Below, piece after piece: positions 1 through 11,047 of a stretch of DNA of 64,000 bases. The notes under the pieces were generated by a model. That model worked only from the letters and a program-made list of their open reading frames with translations, was not told the origin of the DNA and made no database searches. Source of the DNA: Blumeriella jaapii (Eukaryota > Ascomycota > Leotiomycetes > Helotiales > Drepanopezizaceae). Both the position numbers and the translations under genes were made by a program. Position 1 is the stretch's first letter. Every line of letters begins with the position of its first letter. The DNA lies in the NCBI GenBank assembly GCA_009599575.1, contig VWND01000001.1, forward strand, positions 558,001-622,000. Reading direction: 5' to 3'.

Positions 1-3000
1 GGTCAAAACACTGTGCCAGGCGATACCAAGTCTCCCAGAAGTCTCCATTGAATTGAAGTTGCTGTTTTAACAAAGCTGCGGCGCCTCGCAGATCATCCGT
101 TTGTGTTCCTGGGCCAAGGCGCTTTTGGGAGCGGTACTTGGTCAATTCGATCATACCCATCAAAAAATACCAGTTTTTGTCGGCGAAGGGGCTTTCGGCA
201 GTAACGACTGGTAGCGAGTCGACCATAACCTGACCTCTCCATGCCTGGTACAGGTTAGAAGGCCGAATTGAGCCTTTCAGATATTCGGTATAGTTGCGAC
301 GGTTGTGTTGCATCTGGGGATTCGGCTTCACAATACCTAGAATATCTTGCATCTTGGCCAGAGTGGCTCGAAGCTCATGCTTCAGCAGGTCTTTCATCGG
401 AATTCGGTTAGCAAGCAAGATGACTCTATCGGCGAATGTAGAAACAACCCTCTTGTCGAGCTTTTCTGGTGGGCACCCATGCTCCTCTAGCATGTATGTT
501 CCAACACCGAGGCGAAGTCCGTAGAGGTCATAAAGGACCTGACCCAGGTAGTCTTCCCAGTTCTCGACATTCTTCATGCGAAGTGTCTCCTGCTTCATCA
601 TTTTGAGGAAGATCTTGTTAGATGCTTTGCAGCATTTGCGCAAGCCTAGACAATAATGCACGCGTGCCAAGTAATCCGCGAGGTCATTGTCAGGCGTGGT
701 AAAGATCTCGACGTTCTGGTTCATAGCTTCCTTGATCATGGTATATTGTAGAGCCCAAGTTCTCACCTGCATTTCTCGCAGCTTGTTGGCAAAGCTACTA
801 AAAGATCCTTCAGGGGAATATGCCGCAGTTGGAGGAAGCTGGGTCATGCCGACTCTAACCTCATCTTCAAAGAGGGCTGAAGCATGCAGGACTCTACTTA
901 GTTGAGCAAGAGCCGCACATGTAGATTTGATGTGGCGTTCATCAATAACTTCGAAGCAGCCCGGGGCTTCATTAAGAGCGATGGTCAAAGACTTGACCAA
1001 AAGGTCATCCAAGGCCTTCAGCCACTGTAGAAGCGAATGTCGACGAGGTTCATCTGCACTATCGACGTAATCGCTGGTGCGTAGATCGTCGACGATAGTC
1101 TCGATGCTCTTCAAATGACACGAAAAGACCTTGGTATTATAACCAATGCTGATGTAAGCTTCGCGAAGCCTCTGCCATAGGAACAATCGCAATGACGTAC
1201 TGCCACTCTTCAGGAATTTCCACATATCCCGAAGCGCGGCCGGAGTCCCATCGGCTACATCTGCTTGGACGATTCCGTCTTCAGCAGCCGGCTCGAGTGA
1301 GTCAGTAGCAGACTCGGGGTCAAGCACAGGCTCCAAGGTTTCGATGATGGCTATCGGATCCGAGCGGTCAGTTTGAAAGAGATTGAAGAAGAAATCCATA
1401 GTCGTGAGCCGAGAGACTTCCCGCTCTGCTGCTTCGACGGAAATTTCTGGCATAACAGCGTTGTTCTGCAGATCAATAGTGGCTTGGCCGGAATTTCGGA
1501 GGAGAGTTTGAAGATCAGTCCAGCAGAGAACCTTGTGTTCGCGAGATACGCTGTCAGCCAAGGTAGCATAGAAGCCGGATGCCCAGAGGTATCGAATCGC
1601 AAGCTCGTCTTCCTGATTGCCGTTTCTTGTCTGGATGACATCAGCTGCAAAGTCGGCCCATCTGTTCAGACGATTCTTAGTAAGAAGGCGAGTCTCGAAG
1701 GGAACGGCGCTGGTAGGATTGGTGATCCTCGAATAGATGTCAATGTGAAGCTCAAAAAGCGTCTGCACGAATTCCCCCAACCGAGCACGCTTTTCTAGAT
1801 CGTCACTTGCATGTTTCATTTCAAGTTGCAAGCGAGGAAAGACTTCTGAATCAGCGAAGGTTGCGATCTTGACGACCGTGACCTTCATCGCCTCAGACCA
1901 CAAACATGTGCGATAGGTTGGGAGAACAGCGCAGAGCCATGCCCAGATGACATCATGAAGTCGCATCCATCCGCTTTCAACGTCCGCAGCAAATTCCGTA
2001 AGGCCCTCCTCGTCAGCAAACCAAGGAATGTTTACCAGTCCATGAGGTCCGACCTTGGTCTGGTCCAAGAAAGCTGCTAGGCCAGCGTTGGCTGTGCTGA
2101 CGGAAGAACCAAGAATGTCGGCTGCGTTGCCATTGAGAAATGTAGATGCTTTAGAATCGTCCCAGTTTTTAAGGATATCCCGGAGATCCCGCACGGCTGT
2201 ATTTTGGACTATCTCTTCGCGGCTCTTTTGTGCCTCTTGTGAAAGCGCTGTACGGAGTTCAGGGAGCGTCTTCAGATCATCGACGCCCAGTTTGCCAAGC
2301 AATGTACCAACATACTCGAAGACGCCTTCATCTGCCGCCATGTACGGCTTCATTTGCTCCGCAAACAGAGTAGCAGGGTCGGCACTAGAGCCATCTCCAG
2401 CATCACGGTTTCTGATTCGCTTGCTTCTCTTCTGAGTGCCATTGTCGTCTTCTGGAGACTCACGGATCCCAGCAGTTGATTGCGAACGTTTTCTCGTAGG
2501 CATACCGATGGAATGGCTTCTTTCCTCGGAGGCCGTAGATGGTATGACTGCAGCAGCCTCAACTGGGGCTTCATCCATTTTGGAAGTAACTGGTGTTACA
2601 GCGGCGGCCTCGTTGCTGTCTGTAGCGGGTGATTCTATGGCACCAACGTCCACCATGACTTGGTCTTCGGCTGGTACAAGCTCAACTTCTGGCCCAGAAG
2701 GTTGGCCCGCCTCGGTCTCAGCATTGCTGATTGGCGCTAAGGGCATATTCAACAATATCCGAGTTCCAGTAGTACCCATCTGCATATTCCAGATTTCGAT
2801 CAGCCTCTCACCGAGAACCTGCCAACTACGCGACTCGAGATGAATTATTTGTGGGGGGGGGATTTGTTCCGTGACTTGACCGTCGGGCCGAGCTTCGACG
2901 ACGTGTAGAGAGCCAGTAGTGTCGGACAGAAAAGGATATGGGTCTATTGCCTTTGCCAAGAAAAAAGGCATGGCTTTCTTGCGATAAGGGGCCATTGTGG

Positions 3001-3790
3001 GATGTGAAAGTGACGTTTCGTCTCCAAGGATGATTAATTGCTGCTTCAGTTGTTCCCCAGCATAGCCTTCTTCGAGTGACATTGGGTCCACTTCTGCTAC
3101 CGTAGGATCATCGTCGACTTCAACAGCAGCTTCCAGACAGTATCTAGCAACGCGACGGCTTCCAAGCATAGAAGCTATCCGCGCAGCGCGTCTCCACAAC
3201 TCCGTGTCGGATTCGTCGCTAGCCAGGGCAAGAGCAAAATTGTCAATCGCAGCCTTGGCCTGGTAGCCGAGGGCGTAGTCGGGTCGGGATTCGTGGTGGA
3301 TGTGACCCTTGACACAGTCCAGGATGAATTGGCCATGGTTTTTGTAGGAGAGATAGAGAATTTGGGATAGGGTGCTCGGGGCTGCTTCTGCATTTGCAGC
3401 AGCAATGTCAAGCGCAAGGTTGTATGATGCTTCGCTGAACTCGACTGCAAAGGGTTTATCGAACCGACTGAATTCCGACTCGGCCTCTGGATAAGTGAAT
3501 ATTTCTGATTTGAATAGGGTTTGGTAAGCCTGAGCAGCTTCAGAATAGTGGTTCGGGCCTTGTGCGTGTAATTTGAGGGCGGTTTGGTAGAGTTTGAGAG
3601 CCTCTTCGATCTGCAACGAGTCAGTTTATGGGGGCGAACAGAGCTGAGAGAGCCATACCTGTAGTTCTTTCGTGTTGTCGATTTCGTCATCGGGATGCTC
3701 GTCCGGGATGATGTTGAGAGCTGTGAAGGCGGACTATGATTATTTTAGCAGGGGTTTTGGTGTGACACGGTTTCGAGGTATTCTCACCAT
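1..3790 (-). CDS. hir3: HIR3/CABIN1-family histone transcription regulator (partial, C-terminus off left edge)
   Basis: Subunit of the HIR complex, a replication-independent H3-H4 chaperone that represses histone genes in the nucleus. Exons read on the minus strand: 3790-3788 (only the ATG), 3733-3659, and 3610 down to the left edge. Introns are 3787-3734 and 3658-3611, both GT..AG and phase 0. The last exon is open for about 1,200 codons, which fits a protein of roughly 2,000 residues. The N-terminus reads MSAFTALNIIPDEHPDDEID and leads into a helical TPR-like region (EEALKLYQTALKLHAQGPNH, then YSEAAQAYQTLF). Further on there is an acidic, low-complexity linker near 2400-2750 and a conserved block VHYCLGLRKCCKASNKIFLK near 600-660. 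Recognition is from these conserved blocks and the TPR-like layout. The start is set by the splice that joins ATG to the SAF codons; no better upstream ATG was seen. Confidence 0.83.
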
Positions 3791-6700
3791 TGTGCAGGTG
3801 ATTGGTAAAGAGTCGGAGGAGGCGGTGATGGGACGCGTTTGCGTTTACACCGAACTTGGTGTAATAACCAAGAGCGCAGAAATGGGGTATTTACTCGTTA
3901 GGTGCGCGATTAGAAGAAGGACTCTCTACATTGGCCGAGATTTTCAAGGTAGTGAATGTTTTAGGGGTCAGGTGACATAAAAAAGCGACCCAGAATTTCG
4001 AATGTCTAGCAAGGCTGTAAGAGGGACGAAGCTCGTTCGGCACATGGGCTAATGGCCTATGGAGAATTCGAGCGGGGCTTCACTTTGTCTGACAAATCAG
4101 CCCTCACAGCACACGAATTGGAAAGTCCTCGTCCGAAACGTATGTATTGTGCTAACGTATGATATCAGCAACGGCTCGAGGTTCAAGATCAGTTTGGACA
4201 TTGCGATATGAGAATCATAAATGCAGGATTATCGTACCGGTTGAATCGAACCAAGGCTCTCACAGTTCGACTTTTTTCGACAATTCACTCGATGAATTTT
4301 TGTTGTCTTCCGTCCAGATATTGCGCTTCAAACTCCTTGCTCCTCTTTTCCCCCTCTTCCTAGGCTTGATTGTGGCATTCGTGTATCCGCGACGCTGAAG
4401 CGGTACAGTTAGAATTGGAAGTATTGACGTTGTTCTTCGCGGAAGTTTCGCACGCCAGAACTATCGAGGACCGCTAACTTTTGCAGTGCAGTTGCTTACT
4501 ATAGGCGGCCTGCCACGTAATGGCTCGAGTCCATATACCAATCGACGGCTAGCTTGGTCGTGGGAGTAAACTAGAGTGTGTTCAGATTTCTCTCTATTGA
4601 AACCTAGGGCAGTGGTGGGAGTTGTAGAACGGGTCGTTGCACTGTTCAGAGCGTCGATCGCTCTAGGAAAGTCAGTAGTGTTTGCAGCCAAAGGAATCAA
4701 GGCGCTTATAGTGCAACGTGAAATCAGCAACATTGCACATACCGGATAGGCGATTACAGCTCACCAGGCACGGATTGGATTTCAGCCTGCCTTGTAGGGG
4801 ATTCAGTTTGACATCTCTAGAACGTAGGATCTCTTCCGCAGGTGCGGACCGAAGTAGAGATTCGTAGCAAATGGATTGCGCTCGGAAGAGCGAGTTTTGC
4901 CGGATAGGATACGAGAGTCGAACGATTTCAACATAAGACGGTAGGTTCACAGGCACACCCCAAGCGAGTGGGCGTTTTATTCGAATGTCTAGTTCTTGTG
5001 GTGCAGCTGCAACTCCTCCCAGTGGTGAAAGCGATTCCAAAAAGTTTCTGAAGTGATTTGCCCTTGTTGGACTTGGTATCGTCTTGACCAGCGCTGCATG
5101 CCTGGCACCGATCCTTCCACTCGATCCAGTCACTCTCCCAACGATCTTTTATCTGCCAATGGGGATGTCCGCCGCGAACTTGATTATTTCGAAAGTAGAA
5201 TTGGGTTCTGCATGCCGGATGGTGTCGGGGCGTGTCAAGCCTGGTTTCCCAATTTGCGCCCTGTCTCTGGAAAGGCAGATCAAATCGTAGGATGTATTCG
5301 AGGTTCGAGGTTCGAGGTTCGAGATAGAGGAAGCTGAGGAGCAGATATCGGGATCTCCTGGGTAGCTGTAGTTGTCGCGCTCGCTGTGTTTACTCTATGG
5401 CGTCCATCTTGAGTCAGGGATCGTCGGCGTCGGTGTAACTATTATGCGGCCGGGTAATAAGCTTTTCGTGACTGCCCGCTTGGTGCTTTGGCTAAGTAGG
5501 ACTTTGGTGATACATTCACTTCCCAGATTTGATGGATTTTTTTCGTGATGTACTTGAGCCACATTTTCAACATCAATCTGTTTCTTCCAACGATCCTGGT
5601 ACATAACATGTGTTGGTTTGTGGCGAGCTAAACACAAATCAACATGTGGTTTCATATCAGACCTCTCTTTCACCTCGTCAGCGATTGACACAACAGCACA
5701 GCACTCATCCCTTGTAAGAGCAGAAATATTTCTTCTCTAAAATTTCCTTCCGCTTTTCCAGTTACTTCAAAGTCATCAGGTTGCTCTAGAAGGATGTACC
5801 TAGCTATTGGACTCGTCGCGGTATTGATAGAACACAAAATGCTGGGTGCCGTCAACGTTGTCCCAACCACACAGGTCCTTTCCAAACACTGAATCCTACG
5901 CGGACCACGCGGCAAACCTCATTGGTAGTCTCCTTATAGTTCCCGGCATTTCCAATTGCAGTACAATTTCCTCATGATATGCCCGAGTTTACTTCCTCTA
6001 CATGCTCGGAGATCCTATCATCGTGCTGCTTTTTTTTCGTTCTTCGGATCTACCATACATTATCATTTTTAGCTCACTCGATTTCTGGCGTTTTGATGTT
6101 CACATCTGCTTGGCCTGGCTGTCGAATCATCAGGCCATAACAGCATCAGTCGAGCATCAGTCGATTGCTGCTGCGATCCAAGATCTCGAAGCTTTCTGCG
6201 CTCCGTATGCGAGCATGCTAAATAACGATTCTCAGTCAGTCTAAAAAATCAATTGTAATGGATTGAAGGCGGTATGACGTGGAATTTGGTTTTGTTGCAC
6301 ATCGCAACCGGAGGAATTCCTCCTTGATGTGTCTCATTTGTATTGCTTGCTGTCACTAAGAAGGAGCTTGGAAAAGACGGCACCTGACTATCAGGTCTCG
6401 AGCGGCTAGAGGAGCATTTGTTGCGCATTTCTGCGTCGCTGTTGGATCTATGATGAAGACAAGACCGTGGAAGCTCGGCTTCCTTCGGTCGTCGTCGTCA
6501 TACTTAGGCTAGCAGATCTGTTGCCACTCGCTTCCCACCTTCTATTTAAAATCATCGAACATCTCGTTGCTAGGTTCTGAGAGGGCTTCTTTAGGAAGCT
6601 TCCGATGTAACAGATTGGGATCCGAACGCGCGGCCAGATCATCCATGGCCGAAGGCATCATTGGGAAGGGGTAAAGAGAATGCTAAATCAAAACCCCCCG

Positions 6701-8915
6701 AAATCTGCCCATGACCAACACTCAAGTTCTTCTCAAAGAGCTTCTTTGGCTACTAAATGAAAGTGTTTTATAATGCTAGACCTGAGTGCGAAGTTTAAAA
6801 TTTCACAGCGAGCCACGAGATTTATTAAGTTGCAAATTCGTGGGAGGTTTTCAGAGGGGGTCCGGTCCGCATGTGATTCGGCGGTCAAATGTGCTATGGT
6901 CTCCTCAACTGCAACATCAGCGATATCGAGCACAGCCAGATATCCCATGCTTGACACTGTAATGGCAGAAACAGGCTAAGATCTGAATGATGAGTAAGGC
7001 CACTCTCGTCACAGACGCCCCGCGTGCATTCGTTGGCTTGCTTTCTTGCGCATGTTTTGGCTGTGAAATTCGCATCACCTCGTTTCCACCCTGTTTTAAC
7101 GCTTGGACACGTGATTCGCGTTGCAAGTCCTCGCTTCCGACGCCCCGCTGGCGGTTTACACATTATCTATCCATTCTAGTTCTTGCCATCATCAAGCTAC
7201 TCCGAGAAACCTTTCGGCTGAACCCGAGGGATGAGCCTGTATCGCGCAAAGCCAGTTTCAGGTCAGTCAGCATTCCTACTCTCTGAAATCCAACACGACG
7301 TACGTTAGTCTTACGCATCGAATCCCCAACTTGGAGCGACCCCTATGTGAATCGCCCTGTTACGGTACATCAACGTGCGGTTGGGTTTACTCGGCCTGTA
7401 CAACAATCAAGTACAGCCTCTAGCCAAGAGTGTTGTAACGTAAAGTAAGATCCGGGAATGACGTGCATGGCCTCAATCCTTCGTGGCTGACAAGTACGTT
7501 AGTCACACAGCACGGAAGCCCTTCTCTTCTGTTTTCGCCTGTGAAGGCTATCCGTTTAATTCGGAGCTGTGGGATGTACTACGTACTGGCATGGGAAGGT
7601 GCATCTCTTTCTCTGAGGCGTATGTATTGCGCTCCTGAGAATTTGAGACATGAACTGGCCATCGCAAGAATCCTACGATCGCTGTCTGCCTAGTACAACT
7701 GTTTGATATCATTCAGACTTTCAAACCTTTTCGTAAACCAGCATTGAAATTTGTGCATCTTATCTTTTTTGCTTACGTACTGTTTGTATATTTATAAGTA
7801 TCTAGAAATTCATGAGCGCTGTCTTCATTTTCTTGAAATCCCTTAACGTTAAAAACTAGCAGATTTCACGCACCCTTTTTCATACTTACATACCTACGCA
7901 TTCGGTGCACGTTAACAAGCATCTAAGAAATCAACAAAGTCCGCAAGATCACAATCTACACCCTAAAACTCCGCAACATCTCTCCAGGCTGTGCAACATA
8001 CCTTGCACTTATGACCGGGCATGCGTCTTTCTCTCTCTCTGAAGCTTACGTATTCTGTACCCCTCCATAAATACCAGAGAAATTGTCTGGCTACATCGTA
8101 AGGAAGTTCGTAATTCTCACTGTCTTAACAGCGAGTGAATAACCTCTCCACAGAAGCTGAAAAAAACTGCTCGAGAAGTCACACAATGACTGCATGAGTT
8201 CTTGTTTCGTAAAAAAAAAAAAAGACCGAAAACAAACCCACCGCTGTGCTCCTACTGAGACGCGACGATGCTCGATCTCGCTTACGGATGTTTGTTTACC
8301 AATACGTGAAACCCATCCTTCATCCCAGAAGCAAATGTTCATGAGCTTGGAAATGGTCTTCAACCGTATAGCTAGCGCCGAGCAGACAAGTGGCTAATAC
8401 AGGATCTCAGCCAGGAAGACTTCCAGAAAGCAAGATGGACCATCACCGGCTCGCTACAGGCCTGTCATCACACAGAAGGAGCACGTCTTACTGCTTCTGG
8501 GCTGTGCTTGCGGCCAATGCTAAATCAAGATGACTGGCTCGGCACCATCTACAGGCGGCGCTCTGCCAGCTAGAGATGGATGGAATCTGAGGTGAGAAAG
8601 AACAGGCCAATCCTCACGAGGTGTCGGCGGCCGCTGCCCTGGGTGCCACACACAGCATCACCAACAGCAAGGGATGCCATGCTGCGAGAAGAGGAGGTCA
8701 TGAGCACGCGCAGTTTCCGCAGCGAGTACTGGTAGAGAGAGATTTCTCTATAAAGACCCTCAAGCTCCCGCTCTCTGTTCCCCCAGCATCTAACAGCCCC
8801 GACAATCATCTCTGTCCCGTCACCTCCATCCCCACTCGAATCCACGTTTCTTGTCAACCAAGATATCCCATCATCCACCCTCTTCCCCCCAGCCCCCTAT
8901 CCAACCTCTTCCAAC
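3791..8915. other. Gene-poor intergenic stretch of about 5.1 kb
   Basis: No reading frame here carries a recognisable domain or a convincing spliced model. The longest frames (for example minus 4672-5133, 153 codons) look like chance. A short heptamer array (GTTCGAG units) sits at about 5299-5323 and an A12-type run at 8209-8223. This is by far the longest gene-free stretch in the window and it ends at the small secreted protein gene. Confidence 0.6.
8749..8754 (+). promoter_or_regulatory. TATA box of the small secreted protein gene
   Basis: A TATAAA hexamer in the context CTCTATAAAGACC lies 162 bases upstream of the ATG at 8916. The stretch between them is CT-rich, as in many strongly expressed fungal promoters. 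Confidence 0.5.
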
Positions 8916-9421
8916 ATGCAGTTCTCCTCTCTCATCGCCTCCTCCATCATGGCCACCGCGATCCTGGCAGCCCCTGGACCCGTGCCCGACGAAGCCGTCT
9001 CCGCTCCCATCGAAGCACGCGCCGTCCAACTCATCGATCTCTGGAAAAACGCGTAAGAGCACCCCCCCCCCCCCCCCACTCACGCACCCACACACCCATC
9101 TCCATCTCCTCCTACGCCCCCCCCCCCCCCCTGCGCGCGCGGGCGCGGGAAGCTGGCTAACAACGAGCCTCTTCGCCCGACCGCAGCGGCTTCCTCGATC
9201 TCAAGTACACGGGCTCGAGCAGCGCCGGCACCTGCGTCAACCTGCCGGGCTACTTCAACGACATAGCCTCGTCGGGCAAGGCCAAGCCGGGCTTCCGCTG
9301 CACCATCTGGGTCAATGCCAACTGTCGCGGGACGGGCTTCAGCTTCAACACTGCGGGGAGCGCCCGCTTCCCGGCCTGGATCAACGACACCGCGTCGTCG
9401 TGGAAGTGCGTCGCGGCGTAA
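8916..9421 (+). CDS. Small secreted cysteine-containing protein
   Basis: A 123-residue predicted secreted protein of unknown function. Exons 8916-9052 and 9187-9421; the 134-nt intron is GT..AG and holds two long C runs. The first ~19 residues form a signal peptide (MQFSSLIASSIMATAILAAP), followed by a short acidic segment ending in EAR before the mature part. The mature region has four cysteines, in GTCVNL, FRCTIW, ANCRGTG and WKCVAA, enough for two disulfides. The C-terminal half, with a TIWVNANCRGTGFSF strand pattern and a closing Cys, resembles small fungal secreted proteins with a beta/gamma-crystallin-like fold; that likeness is my inference. It stands alone beside a 5-kb gene-poor stretch, a setting common for fungal secreted effectors or antimicrobial proteins, but nothing in the sequence shows a target. 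Confidence 0.75.
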
Positions 9422-9649
9422 AGGCGTGCCTGGAAGCTTTGGCCGGGCGTGAGAGAACCCTCGTGGGGTAAGAGGAGGTGCGTAGCAGCGAGGCTGCTGA
9501 GACAAAAAGGGCTCAATGACTTGCACTGGAAGACACACACTCGTTTGGCAGTTGAAATGGCATGCGCCTGTCCGCGGGGTCGAATCTAGCACGAGAGGGA
9601 TCGGCGCTGAAAGAGTTTACAAGGAAGAAATAACAAGTCTTTCAGTCTG

Positions 9650-10182
9650 CTACATTTCCTTCTGTGTGCCGTATCGGTGACGAGGCTGCAAGTAAGCCTC
9701 TTGATCGGAAGCTTGATATCCGGCTTCTCTCTTCTTGTCTTTGATCCTTTCGATCTGTTCCTCCCAAGGCCTGGAACCCCCCTCGCACGAAACCAGCTCA
9801 TCTGAAAATTGCGGGTTTGCTTCTTTCTGCCAGCTGATGACGTTAAGGACTGGCTTGATAGTCCATCTCCACCGCATGTTCACCAGGTATCCTTTGTAGC
9901 ACCCAATGCAATAATCGAGGCACTTATTAGCTGGGCGTCGAAAAGTGCAAGTCTCTCTGTCCAGCCATGCCTCTTAGAGACCCGGGGGTGAGGAACGTCC
10001 ACTGTATGCGAAGGCTCTGTTAGAAATTCAAGAATGAACCACACCAATCGTTCTTTACCATGGTCCATTTCGTTATCTGCAGGGTCATGTGGTAACTCCA
10101 AGAGCTCTTTGCGTATTTTTTTGAGCAAGAAGTCTAACCTTCCACGTCCAACCAGCGTCTGTGAAGCGAACGCGCGCAGCAA
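9650..10182 (-). pseudogene. Coding-like segment, unknown function, frame broken once, 5' end not found
   Basis: The frame from 10182 downward reads as well-formed protein (RKELLELPHDPADNEMDHGK, later GWTERLALFDAQLISASIIA) and stops at TGG TGA near 9883. The next frame begins at the same place (MRWRWTIKPVLNVISWQKEA) and ends with a stop at 9650. One extra G in the TGG/GTG junction at 9883-9884 would join the two halves into about 178 residues. No ATG opens the first half; TCACAG just upstream of the ACG codon near 10166 could be a splice acceptor, so a 5' exon may be missing or lost. I do not recognise the family. Either a real gene with a sequencing gap or a gene remnant is possible. Confidence 0.42.
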
Positions 10183-11047
10183 GGCGATCCCGCGAAGACG
10201 AGGCAGGTACGACTAGACCTTACGTCTGCCCTCTGCTGCTATATCACTCCTGTCTTCGGACTGGCTCTCACAAGGCAACAAGGCAACAAGCAACAAGCAA
10301 CAAGCGACAAGCGACAAGCGACAAGCAACAAGCAACAAGCGAGCAACACAAACAAACACGCATGAACTTCCATTCCAGCTCTTCTTCTCTTCCCGACATC
10401 CGGCTTCCACTATCTCTGACGAGGAGAAAAGAAAAGGAAGGTGATCGACGCAAAACGCCACGTCCCTGCAAGAGGCATCCCGTGTTCTTTGAGCGAGTGG
10501 GACTGCCCCCCCTCGATCTCCGGCCAGGCCTGTACATGGAGAACGACGTATCGTATATGAAGAAGAGGAAAGGTTTCATGCAATCAGCATCCGAGCCCGT
10601 GTATAGTACAGACCGCTTCACACAGCGCACAGTATAGATAGAGCGGAGAGAAAAATGGACCCAGAATAGTGTACGTCGTCTTACATCATTTCCTACATCC
10701 ATCACAAATCTGTGTGTATGTCTGTCTGTCGCTTGAGATAGATGTAGAGCGCCGCTCGGCTTGGACTCATGCCAATAGCCCGCAGCCAAACCAAAAAAAG
10801 CACGAGAAACGAGCCAGGCCCAAGTGAACGCCATTCCACCCGCCCGTAACACGAGTCAGCCAGCCAGCCGAGAAGGAGACCAAAAATGAAATCAGCGCAT
10901 AGCTGGATGGTGCGTAGCTGGGTGGGCAAAACACCCGCCTTCTCCTTCCGGGTATCATCGATTCGTTTCCCATATACCACCGAACGCCAATGGTGTGAGG
11001 TAGACATGCATCTCTCATCTTCTCCGTGATTGCTCGCTCCTGCCTAG
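10183..11047. other. Intergenic region between the 9650-10182 segment and BRF1
   Basis: No supported gene. It contains the heptamer array listed separately and ends at the BRF1 stop codon, so most of it is probably 3' flank of BRF1 and 5' flank of the neighbouring segment. Confidence 0.5.
10271..10341. repeat. Heptamer minisatellite, CAACAAG/CGACAAG units
   Basis: About ten head-to-tail 7-bp units of the form C[AG]ACAAG. The number is not a clean multiple at the edges (GGCAACAA at the left, GAGCAACAC at the right). Translated frames across it are just repeats. Confidence 0.85.

Noticed and set aside
4672..5133. Minus-strand frame of 153 codons in the gene-poor stretch
   Set aside because: No domain, no splice context and an overlapping plus-strand frame of similar length; looks like chance.
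6733..7163. Two overlapping minus-strand frames with fairly protein-like text
   Set aside because: A possible acceptor joins them poorly and there is no start or known motif.
8621..9592. Long frames overlapping the secreted protein on both strands
   Set aside because: Pro/His-rich shadows of C-rich intron and exon sequence.
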